From: Yersinia enterocolitica subsp. enterocolitica
Lineage (GTDB): Bacteria; Pseudomonadota; Gammaproteobacteria; Enterobacterales; Enterobacteriaceae
Direction of reading: 5' to 3'
NCBI RefSeq assembly: GCF_901472495.1
Contig: NZ_LR590469.1
Coordinates: 4,216,001-4,280,000 of the forward strand
DNA length: 64,000 nt
The first letter of the stretch is position 1. Each line of letters starts with the position of its first letter. The notes below the pieces were generated by a model that was not told where the DNA came from, ran no database searches, and saw nothing but the letters and a program-made list of their open reading frames with translations. Shown here in pieces: positions 21,572 through 31,003 of the stretch. The position numbers and the translations under genes are program-made.

Positions 21572-23071
21572 ATGAACACCAAATTTCAAGGCCAATCAGT
21601 GGCAGAAAAACAGCCGATTGTAGAAAGTAAATCAATGATTTTACAAAACAACTCCATCGCCCAACAAATCGCTAATGAAGGCGGGGTGGAAGCTTACCTG
21701 CATGCCCAACAGCACAAAACCATGCTGCGTTTTTTGACTTGCGGCAGTGTGGATGATGGCAAAAGTACGCTAATTGGCCGTTTATTGCATGATACTCGCC
21801 AGATCTACGAAGATCAGCTCACTACGCTGCACACAGACAGTAAGCGCATTGGTACTCAAGGCGAAAAACTGGATCTGGCATTGCTGGTGGATGGCTTGCA
21901 GGCCGAGCGTGAGCAGGGCATTACTATTGATGTGGCTTATCGTTACTTCTCGACTGAACAGCGCAAATTTATCATTGCCGATACCCCAGGGCATGAGCAA
22001 TACACGCGCAATATGGCGACCGGTGCTTCAACCTGTGATTTGGCCATTTTGCTGATCGATGCCCGCAAAGGGGTTTTGGACCAAACTCGCCGTCACAGCT
22101 TTATCGCCACCTTACTGGGTATCCGCCACTTGGTGGTAGCCGTGAATAAGATGGATTTGGTCGATTATCAAGAAAGTGTTTTCGAGCAATTTAAACAAGA
22201 TTATCTGAGTTTTGCCCAGCAACTTCCCACTGATCTGGATATTAAATTTGTCCCGCTATCCGCGCTGGATGGCGACAATGTGGCCTCTCCCAGTGAGAAG
22301 ATGAATTGGTATTCTGGCCCGACACTGCTTGAAGTACTGGAAAGTGTTGATGTGGTTAATGCCAGCCGTCAGCAGCCACTGCGCTTCCCGGTGCAATATG
22401 TTAACCGGCCAAATCTGGATTTTCGTGGTTATGCTGGCACCTTATCTGCCGGTATCGTGCGGGTTGGGCAAAAAATCAAAGTGCTGCCCTCAGGAGTGGA
22501 ATCCACTGTTGCGCGCATTGTCACTTTTGATGGTGACTTAACTCAGGCTGGGCCCGGTGAAGCTATCACGCTGGTGCTAACCGATGAAGTAGATATCAGC
22601 CGTGGTGATTTATTGGTTGATGCCAGTGAAACCCTGCAAGCGGCGCAAAATGCGCTGGTGGATGTGGTATGGATGGCGGAACAGCCATTGGTGGCCGGGC
22701 AAAGTTATGACATCAAAATCGCCGGGAAAAAGACCCGTGCGCGAGTTGAAAATATTCAGTATCAGGTTGAAATCAACTCGCTGACCCAGCGGGTAGTTGA
22801 AAGCCTGCCACTCAATGGTATTGGTTTGGTTGAACTAGCGTTTGATGAGCCGCTGGTGCTGGATAGCTATCAACGCAATCGCGATACCGGCGGTATGATC
22901 TTCATCGACAGGTTGAGTAATGTCACCGTGGGTGCTGGGTTGATCCGTGAAACGCTAGAGTCGGTTTATCAGGAAAATACTGAGTTCAGTGCCTTTGAAC
23001 TAGAGCTGAATGCGCTGGTTCGCCGCCACTTCCCACATTGGGGCGCGCGTGACTTGTTAGGGGGGAAATAA
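21572..23071 (+). CDS. cysN: sulfate adenylyltransferase subunit 1 CysN (GTPase)
   Basis: Elongation-factor-like GTPase whose GTP hydrolysis drives APS formation. 499 aa. G motifs: [16 protein letters not shown] (G1), [10 protein letters not shown] with the preceding EREQGITI (G2), [16 protein letters not shown] (G3), [11 protein letters not shown] (G4). Domains II and III follow. N-terminal about 45 residues are variable and somewhat longer than in E. coli. Confidence 0.98.
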   Translation: MNTKFQGQSVAEKQPIVESKSMILQNNSIAQQIANEGGVEAYLHAQQHKTMLRFLTCGSVDDGKSTLIGRLLHDTRQIYEDQLTTLHTDSKRIGTQGEKLDLALLVDGLQAEREQGITIDVAYRYFSTEQRKFIIADTPGHEQYTRNMATGASTCDLAILLIDARKGVLDQTRRHSFIATLLGIRHLVVAVNKMDLVDYQESVFEQFKQDYLSFAQQLPTDLDIKFVPLSALDGDNVASPSEKMNWYSGPTLLEVLESVDVVNASRQQPLRFPVQYVNRPNLDFRGYAGTLSAGIVRVGQKIKVLPSGVESTVARIVTFDGDLTQAGPGEAITLVLTDEVDISRGDLLVDASETLQAAQNALVDVVWMAEQPLVAGQSYDIKIAGKKTRARVENIQYQVEINSLTQRVVESLPLNGIGLVELAFDEPLVLDSYQRNRDTGGMIFIDRLSNVTVGAGLIRETLESVYQENTEFSAFELELNALVRRHFPHWGARDLLGGK

Positions 23072-23072
23072 C

Positions 23073-23723
23073 GTGCACGTCGATCAGACTAATCATGTGG
23101 GTGTCAATGAGCGGGAAGGCGCGCCAGCCGACGAAAATGTCGTCTGGCATCCGCATGCGGTGACCCGAGAAGATCGTGAGCAACAGCATGGGCATCAGGG
23201 GGTGGTGCTGTGGTTTACCGGCTTGTCTGGTTCGGGTAAATCTACTGTAGCTGGTGCGCTGGAGCAGGCACTATTTGCTCGCGGTGTCAGCACTTACTTA
23301 CTTGATGGCGACAACGTGCGCCACGGTTTATGCCGCGACTTGGGCTTTTCTGATGCTGACCGACGCGAGAATATTCGTCGGGTTGGCGAAGTGGCTAAAT
23401 TGATGGTGGATGCCGGTCTGGTGGTGTTAACGGCATTTATCTCTCCTCACCGGGCAGAGCGCAAAATGGTGCGGGATATGCTGGCATCAGGCCAGTTTAT
23501 TGAGGTATTTGTCGATACACCATTGGCGATTTGCGAAGCGCGTGACCCGAAAGGATTGTATAAAAAAGCCCGTGCCGGTGAGCTGAAAAATTTTACTGGC
23601 ATTGACTCTATTTACGAATTTCCTGAGTATCCCGATATTCACTTGCAGGGTGAACAATTAGTAACAAATTTGATTGAACAATTGTTAGACGTGCTGCGTG
23701 GTCGAGCTATTATCAAATCCTGA
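23073..23723 (+). CDS. cysC: adenylylsulfate kinase CysC
   Basis: Phosphorylates APS to PAPS. 216 aa from a GTG with a G-rich ribosome-binding site (AGGGGGGAAATAAC). P-loop [70 protein letters not shown]. About 15 residues longer than E. coli CysC at the N terminus; DENVVWH, near residue 16, is where the conserved region begins. Last gene of cysGDNC. Confidence 0.97.
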   Translation: MHVDQTNHVGVNEREGAPADENVVWHPHAVTREDREQQHGHQGVVLWFTGLSGSGKSTVAGALEQALFARGVSTYLLDGDNVRHGLCRDLGFSDADRRENIRRVGEVAKLMVDAGLVVLTAFISPHRAERKMVRDMLASGQFIEVFVDTPLAICEARDPKGLYKKARAGELKNFTGIDSIYEFPEYPDIHLQGEQLVTNLIEQLLDVLRGRAIIKS

Positions 23724-23850
23724 TATACCCTTTGCCCTTGAAGCTACAGTGTTGTTAGCTGCGCGCACTCACCCGAGTCACTGACTTGAGTCAGCTCATC
23801 GGGGTGAATCCGCTTGCTGCCTATCTGTCACTCCAATGACTTTGGGTATA
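23724..23850. repeat. ERIC element, full length (127 bp)
   Basis: Begins TATACCCTTTGCCC and ends TTTGGGTATA, with the core CGAGTCACTGACTTGAGTCA and ATCGGGGTGAATCC. Starts one base after the cysC stop, so it is probably in the 3' untranslated part of the cysGDNC mRNA. Confidence 0.88.
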
Positions 23851-23917
23851 GATACTTATAGCTGCTGGTAAACGCCCTCAGAGTGTGCCGGTGGTAAACT
23901 GTACCCACAGGATTTAT

Positions 23918-24235
23918 ATGCTCAATATCACCCAGATTACTATCGACGAACAACGGGAACGGGAGGAGCCGTCTTACTCCTTTCTCGGTGGCGTTACCGG
24001 CTTTGTCTTCTATTGGCTGGCGTTCGCGATCCCCTTCTTTGTCTATGGCCCCAATACCGTCTTCTTCTTGCTCTACACCTGGCCGTTCTTTTTAGCTTTG
24101 ATGCCGGTGTCAGTGTTGATCGGGATTACGCTGAGTATGCTATCGCGCGGTAATGTGCTTATTACTGTAGGTGGCGCTGGTATTGCCGTGGTGTGTTTAT
24201 TCTGGATGCTATTTTCATTTCTCACCGGCTGGTGA
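23918..24235 (+). CDS. ygbE: YgbE-like inner-membrane protein (DUF3561)
   Basis: 105 aa starting MLNITQITID, with a hydrophilic N terminus and three hydrophobic segments (about residues 23-45, 47-67 and 75-103), so a small inner-membrane protein. Position between cysC and ftsB is that of E. coli ygbE, and the sequence agrees (SFLGGVTGFVFYWLAFAIPF). Function unknown. An upstream GTG in frame (23885) is less likely because it leads into the end of the ERIC element's flank without a ribosome-binding site. Confidence 0.85.
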   Translation: MLNITQITIDEQREREEPSYSFLGGVTGFVFYWLAFAIPFFVYGPNTVFFLLYTWPFFLALMPVSVLIGITLSMLSRGNVLITVGGAGIAVVCLFWMLFSFLTGW

Positions 24236-24513
24236 GTACTCAATTCGTGGGCTGTTTGGTTTGACCTAGTGACAGCCCGCTTCAATTTATTCCCCGTCAT
24301 ACTTCAAGTTGCATTTGCGCTGACTCATTTGTCATTAATCGATAATGGCGGCGAAAAAGTGTGCTGAAAATTCGCATTTAATGACATTTTGTCGATTTAC
24401 ATGGTATTTTTGCCGCAAATCGTCCTTTGAGCCTATTTGATTAGTCTCTTAATCTGTGCTTTGTGGCCTATTTCTGTCACACAGTGGAGTCCGACGAAGA
24501 GTTGTGGGATGAT
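24236..24513. other. intergenic DNA with ERIC scrap, ygbE to ftsB
   Basis: No gene seen. A 7-bp stem (GGGCTGT 24249-24255 / ACAGCCC 24272-24278) may end ygbE. CCCCGTCATACTTCAAGTTGC near 24293-24313 matches an ERIC end without the rest, so it looks like a truncated copy. The remainder is AT-rich and may hold the ftsB promoter. Confidence 0.4.
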
Positions 24514-24640
24514 TATACCCGTCATACTTCAAGCTGCATGTGTGTTGGCTGCTTTCGTTCACCTCAGTCACTTACTTGTGTAAGCTCTTGGGGATTCACT
24601 CAATAGCCGCCTTCCTGCAACTCGAATTATTTACGGTATA
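24514..24640. repeat. ERIC element, full length (127 bp)
   Basis: TATACCCGTCATACTTCAAG at the left, core CAGTCACTTACTTGTGTAAG with CTTGGGGATTCAC, and ...TTACGGTATA at the right. It ends 21 bp before the ftsB start, so it lies in or just upstream of the ftsB leader. Confidence 0.88.
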
Positions 24641-24661
24641 GGCAGTTTTCAAGGGGCGGGA

Positions 24662-24985
24662 ATGGGAAAACTTACGTTACTATTGCTGATTTTACTTGGC
24701 TGGCTACAGTATTCATTATGGCTGGGCAAGAATGGTGTGCATGATTTTGTTCGGGTTAAGGATGACGTGGCACTCCAAGAGGTCAATAACGGCAAACTTA
24801 AAGCCCGAAACGATCAGCTATTTGCTGAAATCGATGATTTAAACGGTGGTCAAGAGGCGATCGAAGAACGCGCACGTAACGAACTGGGTATGATTAAACC
24901 CGGCGAAAGTTTCTATCGTCTGGTTCCTGACCAATCCAGACGCAATGCGAGTATCCCTTCGACACAAAATAACGCACAACAATAA
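24662..24985 (+). CDS. ftsB: cell division protein FtsB
   Basis: Bitopic divisome protein; forms the FtsQLB complex that activates FtsWI septal synthesis. 107 aa: membrane segment at residues 3-21 ([19 protein letters not shown]), then a periplasmic coiled coil (residues 28-65) and the conserved [20 protein letters not shown]. Ribosome-binding site AAGGGGCGGG. Upstream of ispD by 3 bp. Confidence 0.96.
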   Translation: MGKLTLLLLILLGWLQYSLWLGKNGVHDFVRVKDDVALQEVNNGKLKARNDQLFAEIDDLNGGQEAIEERARNELGMIKPGESFYRLVPDQSRRNASIPSTQNNAQQ

Positions 24986-24988
24986 ATA

Positions 24989-25762
24989 ATGAGTAATTTC
25001 GCAGTTTCCCTTCCTGAAGTTGTCGCATCTGAAGTTATTGCGCCTGAAATTATTGCGCCTGAAGTTATAGCGCCTGAAGTTATAGCGATAGTACCGGCGG
25101 CAGGCATTGGCAGCCGCATGCAGGCTGATTGCCCTAAACAGTATTTAATCGCGGGAGGCAAGACCATCATTGAACATGCTATTTGTTCTTTGCTTGGCCA
25201 CCCACGAATTCAGCGGATTATTGTTGTGATACACCCGCAGGACACGCAATTCTCTCAGTTATCTATCGCCGATGATCCCCGTATCAGCATGGTTCACGGC
25301 GGTGATGCGCGAGCTGATTCTGTCATGGCGGGTTTGCAGCAGGCTGGGCAAGCAGAATGGGTATTAGTCCATGATGCGGCTCGCCCTTGTTTGCACCAAG
25401 GCGATCTTGAAAAGCTATTAGCGATCACACAACACAGCAAGGTCGGCGGCATTCTGGCAGCACCGGTTCGTGACACCATGAAGCGGAGCGAGGCTGGGGT
25501 TCAAGCCATTGCCCATACGGTTGATCGTCAAGCGCTGTGGCATGCCCTGACACCGCAACTTTTCCCGCTTGAGTTATTAAAAATGTGCTTATCCCGCGCC
25601 TTAAAAGACGGCGCAGTAGTCACCGATGAGGCTTCAGCTTTAGAGCATTGCGGCTATCATCCGATATTGGTTTCGGGACGTTCGGATAATATTAAGGTGA
25701 CGCGCCCAGAGGATCTAGCGCTGGCAGAGTTTTATTTAACCCAACGGCAATATCCAAAGTGA
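24989..25762 (+). CDS. ispD: 2-C-methyl-D-erythritol 4-phosphate cytidylyltransferase IspD
   Basis: Third step of the MEP isoprenoid pathway: CTP + MEP gives CDP-ME. 257 aa, longer than usual (about 236-241) because of five tandem pentapeptides ([25 protein letters not shown]) at residues 9-33 directly before the first beta strand ([11 protein letters not shown]). CTP-binding and catalytic residues are present: [53 protein letters not shown]. Overlaps or abuts ispF, with which it is co-transcribed in enterics. Confidence 0.96.
   Translation: MSNFAVSLPEVVASEVIAPEIIAPEVIAPEVIAIVPAAGIGSRMQADCPKQYLIAGGKTIIEHAICSLLGHPRIQRIIVVIHPQDTQFSQLSIADDPRISMVHGGDARADSVMAGLQQAGQAEWVLVHDAARPCLHQGDLEKLLAITQHSKVGGILAAPVRDTMKRSEAGVQAIAHTVDRQALWHALTPQLFPLELLKMCLSRALKDGAVVTDEASALEHCGYHPILVSGRSDNIKVTRPEDLALAEFYLTQRQYPK
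25013..25087 (+). repeat. tandem 15-bp repeat in the 5' end of ispD
   Basis: Five units starting at 25013, 25028, 25043, 25058 and 25073. The last two are identical (CCTGAAGTTATAGCG); the others differ at one to four bases. Because 15 is a multiple of three, copy-number change alters protein length but not frame. Confidence 0.9.
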
Positions 25763-25776
25763 TTGGAGTGCAATTA

Positions 25777-26265
25777 ATGCGAATTGGTCATGGTTTCGAT
25801 GTTCATAAATTTGGCGAAAATGGCAGTGGCCCGCTGATTATTGGTGGGGTGCGCATTCCTTACGAAAAGGGCTTGTTGGCACATTCTGATGGTGATGTCG
25901 CCTTGCATGCCGCCACCGACGCATTATTGGGTGCAGCGGCGCTAGGTGATATCGGTAAGTTATTCCCTGACACGGACCCGGCATTTAAAGGAGCCGATAG
26001 CCGCGCTTTATTACGTGAAGCATATCGCCGCATTCTGGCGAAAGGCTACCGGTTGGGTAATCTGGATATCACGATTATCGCTCAGGCACCGAAAATGGCC
26101 CCGCATATCCCGCAAATGCGCGTTCATTTGGCAGAAGATCTACAATGTCATATGGATGACATCAACGTAAAAGCGACCACCACTGAACAGCTCGGTTTTA
26201 CCGGCCGTGGTGAAGGTATTGCGTGTGAAGCGGTAGCGCTATTAATTAAAGTTGAACAGGCTTAA
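25777..26265 (+). CDS. ispF: 2-C-methyl-D-erythritol 2,4-cyclodiphosphate synthase IspF
   Basis: Cyclises CDP-ME 2-phosphate to MEcPP with loss of CMP; zinc-dependent trimer. 162 aa from the ATG that gives [13 protein letters not shown]. Metal ligands Asp/His in [13 protein letters not shown], substrate-binding [18 protein letters not shown] and [15 protein letters not shown]. Ribosome-binding site TTGGAG. 10 bp before truD. Confidence 0.98.
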   Translation: MRIGHGFDVHKFGENGSGPLIIGGVRIPYEKGLLAHSDGDVALHAATDALLGAAALGDIGKLFPDTDPAFKGADSRALLREAYRRILAKGYRLGNLDITIIAQAPKMAPHIPQMRVHLAEDLQCHMDDINVKATTTEQLGFTGRGEGIACEAVALLIKVEQA

Positions 26266-26275
26266 GGCATAACTG

Positions 26276-27325
26276 ATGGATATGGACAATCTAACCTGGT
26301 TGCACGGCAAGCCCAAGGCGAGTGGCGTTTTAAAAGCCAACCCGGAAGATTTTGTGGTAGTGGAAGATCTGGGTTTTGAGCCGGACGGTGAAGGCGAGCA
26401 TTTATTGGTTCGTATCCGCAAACATGGCTGTAACACCCAATTTGTTGCTGATTATCTGGCGCGATTCGCCAAAATTCACCCACGGCTGGTGAGCTATGCG
26501 GGCTTGAAAGATCGTCACGCAGTCACCGAGCAGTGGTTTTGTCTGCACTTGCCGGGCAAAGAAGCGCCGGATCTTTCGACTTTCGAGCTGGAAGGTTGTG
26601 AAGTGCTGGAGTCTGTGCGGCAGAAAAGAAAGTTACGTATCGGTTCATTGAAAGGCAATGCTTTTACCTTGGTATTGCGCCACATAACAGACAATCAGGA
26701 CGTAGAACAACGCTTGCAACAGATAGCCGCGCATGGCGTACCTAACTATTTTGGTAGCCAGCGATTTGGCCGTGGTGGCAATAATCTGGTGCAGGCTCGC
26801 TTGTGGGCGAATAATGAAATTCGGGTGAAAGAGCGCAGTAAACGCAGCTTTTACTTATCCGCCAGCCGTAGCGCCATGTTCAACCTGATTAGCAGTGACC
26901 GTTTGGCTCAACAGCAGGCGACGACGGTGCTGGAAGGGGATGCATTACAGCTCTCGGGGCGCGGCAGTTGGTTTGTTGCCGCAGCTGATGAGTTGGCCTT
27001 GTTACAGCAGCGAGTCGATGCGGGCGAACTGAATATTACAGCGCCATTGCCCGGTGATGGTGAGCTGGGCACTCAAGGCGCAGCATTAGCTTTCGAGCAG
27101 GCATGTTTAGCGGATCAAACCGAGTTACTGGCGCTGATTAAACGCGAACGTGTTGAAGGGGCACGCCGGGCCATTTTGCTGAAACCGCAGAATATGGCAT
27201 GGAACTGGTGGGATGAGGTCACGTTGGAACTCAGCTTCTGGTTACCCGCCGGTAGTTTTGCTACCAGTGTCGTGCGCGAAATCATGAATCAGGATAATGC
27301 CGATGCTGCGGATATTGCTGAGTAA
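26276..27325 (+). CDS. truD: tRNA pseudouridine-13 synthase TruD
   Basis: Makes pseudouridine 13 in tRNA(Glu). 349 aa. Catalytic aspartate in [15 protein letters not shown] (about residue 82), with the conserved [18 protein letters not shown] and the C-terminal [21 protein letters not shown]. The TRUD insertion domain lies between them. Its 3' end overlaps surE by 29 bp. Confidence 0.97.
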   Translation: MDMDNLTWLHGKPKASGVLKANPEDFVVVEDLGFEPDGEGEHLLVRIRKHGCNTQFVADYLARFAKIHPRLVSYAGLKDRHAVTEQWFCLHLPGKEAPDLSTFELEGCEVLESVRQKRKLRIGSLKGNAFTLVLRHITDNQDVEQRLQQIAAHGVPNYFGSQRFGRGGNNLVQARLWANNEIRVKERSKRSFYLSASRSAMFNLISSDRLAQQQATTVLEGDALQLSGRGSWFVAAADELALLQQRVDAGELNITAPLPGDGELGTQGAALAFEQACLADQTELLALIKRERVEGARRAILLKPQNMAWNWWDEVTLELSFWLPAGSFATSVVREIMNQDNADAADIAE

Positions 27326-28055
27326 CGATGATGGTATTACTGCGCCGGGCATACAGACGCTGGCTGCTGCATTGCGGGAGTTCGCGCAGGTACAAATCGT
27401 AGCACCCGATCGTAATCGCAGCGGTTCCTCTAATGCATTGACGCTAGATAGCGCCTTGCGCATTACCACTTTATCGAATGGCGATATTGCAGTACAGCAA
27501 GGTACGCCAACAGATTGCGTCTATCTGGGGGTCAATGCGTTAATGCGCCCGCGGCCAGATATTGTGGTTTCTGGCATTAATGCTGGCCCTAATCTGGGGG
27601 ATGATGTTATTTACTCAGGTACGGTAGCCGCTGCGATGGAAGGGCGGCATTTGGGTTTTCCTGCTTTAGCGGTTTCACTCAATGGGCATCAGCATTATGC
27701 GACGGCGGCAGCGGTCACTTGCCGTATATTGCGTGCGTTACAACATAAACCGTTGCGCACTGGCAAGATACTGAATATTAATATACCTGACTTACCCTTA
27801 TCTGAAATTAAAGGGATTCGGGTGACTCGTTGTGGTAGCCGTCATCCGGCAGAGCAGGTATTTTGTCAGCAAGACCCGCGTGGGCAAGATCTCTATTGGA
27901 TTGGCCCTCCTGGGGAGAAGTTTGATGTTGCGGAGGACACTGATTTTGCAGCTGTTGAGCAGGGATATGTGTCTATCACGCCGTTGCAGGTTGATTTAAC
28001 AGCCTATGGGGCTCAAGACGTGGTTGAAAACTGGTTAGCCAGCATGGCTGATTAA
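27297..28055 (+). CDS. surE: 5'/3'-nucleotidase SurE
   Basis: Metal-dependent (survival) nucleotidase acting on nucleoside monophosphates and short polyphosphate. 252 aa. [13 protein letters not shown] carries the metal-binding Asp pair; [41 protein letters not shown] and [13 protein letters not shown] are family signatures. An ATG 6 bp further in (27303) is an equally possible start. It begins inside truD, so translation is coupled. Confidence 0.97.
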   Translation: MPMLRILLSNDDGITAPGIQTLAAALREFAQVQIVAPDRNRSGSSNALTLDSALRITTLSNGDIAVQQGTPTDCVYLGVNALMRPRPDIVVSGINAGPNLGDDVIYSGTVAAAMEGRHLGFPALAVSLNGHQHYATAAAVTCRILRALQHKPLRTGKILNINIPDLPLSEIKGIRVTRCGSRHPAEQVFCQQDPRGQDLYWIGPPGEKFDVAEDTDFAAVEQGYVSITPLQVDLTAYGAQDVVENWLASMAD

Positions 28056-28076
28056 CCAATATGAGGTCGACGGGGA

Positions 28077-28703
28077 ATGGTAAATAAACGCATGCAAACA
28101 TTGTTGATGCAGTTACGTCAGCAAGGTATTCAGGACGAGCGCTTGTTACAAGCTCTGGAAGCGGTGCCGCGTGAGCGTTTTGTTGATGAGGCGTTATCCC
28201 ATAAAGCGTATGAGAACACAGCCTTGCCTATAGGCTCTGGGCAAACTATTTCTCAGCCTTATATGGTGGCGCGCATGACGGAGTTGTTGCAATTAACTCC
28301 CACTTCGCGCGTATTAGAGATAGGCACCGGATCGGGTTATCAGACCGCTATTTTGGCGCATTTAGTCGAACATGTATGCTCAGTTGAACGAATCAAAGGG
28401 TTACAGTGGCAGGCAAAACGTCGCCTGAAACAGCTGGATCTGCATAATGTCTCTACCCGTCATGGTGATGGCTGGTTAGGTTGGGCATCACGCGGGCCAT
28501 TTGATGCGATCATTGTGACCGCCGCCCCACCAGAAATACCGAATGCTTTATTAGAGCAATTGGATGAGGGCGGGATATTAGTTCTGCCTGTGGGGGAACA
28601 GGCTCAAACATTGAAGTGTGTGCAGCGTCGTAACAATGAATTCAAGGTCGAGACAGTAGAAGCTGTGCGTTTTGTGCCTTTAGTTAAAGGCGAGCTGGCC
28701 TGA
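28077..28703 (+). CDS. pcm: protein-L-isoaspartate O-methyltransferase Pcm
   Basis: SAM-dependent repair of isoaspartyl residues in aged proteins. 208 aa. [11 protein letters not shown], the substrate loop [18 protein letters not shown] motif [14 protein letters not shown], and [13 protein letters not shown]. Ribosome-binding site GGGG before ATG. Together with surE it forms the conserved stress-survival pair upstream of nlpD-rpoS. Confidence 0.97.
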   Translation: MVNKRMQTLLMQLRQQGIQDERLLQALEAVPRERFVDEALSHKAYENTALPIGSGQTISQPYMVARMTELLQLTPTSRVLEIGTGSGYQTAILAHLVEHVCSVERIKGLQWQAKRRLKQLDLHNVSTRHGDGWLGWASRGPFDAIIVTAAPPEIPNALLEQLDEGGILVLPVGEQAQTLKCVQRRNNEFKVETVEAVRFVPLVKGELA

Positions 28704-28759
28704 AAAAAAACCATTATTTCAGTCTTAATTTTCGACTAAAGTCGAAGTGTGGTTTTTTT
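28704..28759 (+). terminator. intrinsic terminator after pcm
   Basis: AAAAAAACCA at 28704-28713 pairs with TGGTTTTTTT at 28750-28759; an inner stem TTCGAC/GTCGAA sits at 28731-28746. The T-run on this strand and the A-run on the other make it usable in either direction. Confidence 0.7.
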
Positions 28760-28878
28760 GTGCTGAAGATTGGACAAAAATCAGTAACATAAATTATATG
28801 GTATGGCAGGGGCGCTATTGATAGCATGCGCGCATCTATATTGGATATATCGCTTAATATTGCTGTCATGGGGGAAGC

Positions 28879-29862
28879 ATGAGCACGGGAAGCCCAATGA
28901 TTACATTACGCCGGGTAGCGGCATGTACGGTTATGAGTTTATGGTTGGTTGGTTGTAGTAATGATAATACAACATCTGCACCCATCAGCAGTGTCGGTGG
29001 TGATCGTTCCGGTACCATGCTAAGTGGCTCGGACACTAATAGCTCGGGTGAACGCATCGTTTATAACCGTAGTTACGATAATATTCCCAAAGGAAGCTAC
29101 AGTGGTAATACCTATACCGTTAAACGCGGTGACACACTGTTTTATATTGCCTGGATAACGGGGAATGACTTCCGTGATCTGGCGGCAAAAAACAATATTG
29201 CTGAGCCTTATAGTCTGAATGTGGGGCAATCTATCCAGTTGGGTAATGGTTCTGGCGGTGGAATGTTAGCCTCGACAGATGCCACATCAGGTGGACTAAC
29301 GAAACCGCCGGCAAATATTCAGAACACAACTACAACGGTTGATTCTCAATCAACTAGCGCGTATTCTGAAAGCTCGGGTAAACAGAATGTTGGCAAAATG
29401 TTGCCATCGTCAGGAGCAGTTGTCGCTACAACCGCACCTGTTACCGCGCCAGGCAGTACTATCAGTGACCCTACCAGTAATGGTGGTCCAGTCAGTAACT
29501 GGAAATGGCCAACTGAAGGTAAAACGATCGATAGCTTCTCTGCTTCCGAAGGGGGCAATAAAGGGATTGATATCGCCGGTTCTCGTGGGCAACCAATTTT
29601 CGCTACAGCAAATGGGCGAGTTGTGTATGCCGGGAATGCACTGCGTGGTTACGGTAATCTAATCATCATCAAACACAATGATGATTACCTGAGCGCCTAC
29701 GCTCATAACGATACAATGCTGGTCCGGGAACAAGAAGAAGTGAAGGCGGGTCAAAAAATAGCAACCATGGGTAGCACCGGAACCAGTTCAGTAAGATTGC
29801 ACTTTGAAATTCGTTACAAGGGGAAATCCGTAAACCCGCTGCGTTACCTTCCGCAGCGATAG
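28879..29862 (+). CDS. nlpD: murein hydrolase activator lipoprotein NlpD
   Basis: Outer-membrane lipoprotein that activates the amidase AmiC during septal peptidoglycan splitting. 327 aa. Lipobox LVGC (Cys about residue 26), a LysM peptidoglycan-binding domain ([15 protein letters not shown] ... QSIQLGNG, residues about 74-117), a Ser/Thr-rich linker, and a C-terminal M23/LytM domain (residues about 215-320) whose zinc-ligand sites are degenerate ([18 protein letters not shown]), as expected for a non-catalytic activator. In enterics the main rpoS promoter lies inside nlpD; I did not place it. Confidence 0.96.
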   Translation: MSTGSPMITLRRVAACTVMSLWLVGCSNDNTTSAPISSVGGDRSGTMLSGSDTNSSGERIVYNRSYDNIPKGSYSGNTYTVKRGDTLFYIAWITGNDFRDLAAKNNIAEPYSLNVGQSIQLGNGSGGGMLASTDATSGGLTKPPANIQNTTTTVDSQSTSAYSESSGKQNVGKMLPSSGAVVATTAPVTAPGSTISDPTSNGGPVSNWKWPTEGKTIDSFSASEGGNKGIDIAGSRGQPIFATANGRVVYAGNALRGYGNLIIIKHNDDYLSAYAHNDTMLVREQEEVKAGQKIATMGSTGTSSVRLHFEIRYKGKSVNPLRYLPQR

Positions 29863-29916
29863 ATTGGGCAGAATACGCTGTATTCTGCTCGCCGGATTCA
29901 CGGGTAGGAGCAGCAT

Positions 29917-30915
29917 ATGAGCCAAAATACGCTGAAAGTTAACGAGTTGCATGAAGATGCTGATTTTGATGAAAACAGTACGGAAACTGAAATTTTCGAT
30001 GAAAAAGCATTAGTAGAAGATGAACCTACTGAAAGCGAGTTAGCAGAAGATGAGCTGTTGGCACAAGGTGTTACCCAGCGGGTGCTGGATGCGACACAGC
30101 TCTATCTTGGTGAGATTGGTTATTCGCCGTTGTTGACCGCAGAAGAAGAGGTTTATTTTGCCCGGCGTGCATTGCGCGGAGATGTGCCTTCACGTCGGCG
30201 TATGATCGAAAGTAACTTGCGGTTGGTAGTGAAGATTGCCCGCCGTTACAGTAATCGCGGTTTAGCACTGCTGGATTTGATTGAAGAGGGTAACCTCGGT
30301 CTTATCCGTGCAGTGGAAAAGTTTGACCCAGAACGCGGTTTCCGTTTCTCCACTTATGCCACATGGTGGATACGCCAGACAATTGAACGGGCAATAATGA
30401 ACCAAACCCGTACCATCCGTCTGCCTATCCATATCGTTAAAGAATTAAACGTTTATTTGCGTACAGCGCGAGAACTTTCTCATAAATTAGATCATGAACC
30501 GAGCGCAGAAGAGATTGCAGAGCAACTCGACAAGCCAGTTGATGATGTGAGTCGTATGTTGCGCCTTAACGAACGTATCACTTCTGTTGATACACCTTTA
30601 GGCGGCGATTCAGAGAAAGCCTTGTTAGATATTCTGTCTGACGAAAATGAAAACGGCCCAGAAGACACCACGCAAGATGACGATATGAAACAAAGTATCG
30701 TTAAATGGCTGTTCGAATTGAATGCAAAACAGCGCGAAGTTCTGGCCCGTCGTTTTGGTCTGTTAGGATATGAAGCTGCAACACTGGAAGATGTTGGCCG
30801 TGAAATTGGTTTGACACGTGAACGTGTGCGCCAGATTCAGGTTGAAGGGTTACGTCGTTTGCGGGAAATTCTGCAAGCGCAGGGCCTGAGCATCGAAGCA
30901 TTGTTCCGCGAATAG
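29917..30915 (+). CDS. rpoS: RNA polymerase sigma factor RpoS (sigma-38)
   Basis: Stationary-phase/general stress sigma factor. 332 aa. Region 1.2 ([19 protein letters not shown]), region 2 ([42 protein letters not shown] in pieces; -10 recognition [11 protein letters not shown]), region 3 ([19 protein letters not shown]) and region 4 ([32 protein letters not shown]). The acidic N-terminal part is typical. A shared bidirectional-looking terminator separates it from the converging mutS. Confidence 0.99.
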   Translation: MSQNTLKVNELHEDADFDENSTETEIFDEKALVEDEPTESELAEDELLAQGVTQRVLDATQLYLGEIGYSPLLTAEEEVYFARRALRGDVPSRRRMIESNLRLVVKIARRYSNRGLALLDLIEEGNLGLIRAVEKFDPERGFRFSTYATWWIRQTIERAIMNQTRTIRLPIHIVKELNVYLRTARELSHKLDHEPSAEEIAEQLDKPVDDVSRMLRLNERITSVDTPLGGDSEKALLDILSDENENGPEDTTQDDDMKQSIVKWLFELNAKQREVLARRFGLLGYEAATLEDVGREIGLTRERVRQIQVEGLRRLREILQAQGLSIEALFRE

Positions 30916-30945
30916 CGATACTCTCGCAAACAGTCTGGAAAATAC

Positions 30946-30977
30946 AAAAACGGTGAACTGATGTTCACCGTTTTTTT
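30946..30977 (+). terminator. rpoS terminator (convergent with mutS)
   Basis: AAAAACGGTGAAC-TGAT-GTTCACCGTTTTTTT: 8-bp GC stem plus A/T arms 30 bp after the rpoS stop. The A-run on the left makes it work for mutS from the other side as well. Confidence 0.88.
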
Positions 30978-31003
30978 ATGGCGACAATTAACCTTTAACT
31001 GGG

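Noticed and set aside
25013..25087. Phase-variable (ON/OFF) repeat in ispD
   Set aside because: Units are 15 bp, so gain or loss keeps the frame; the enzyme is essential. Length variation remains possible.
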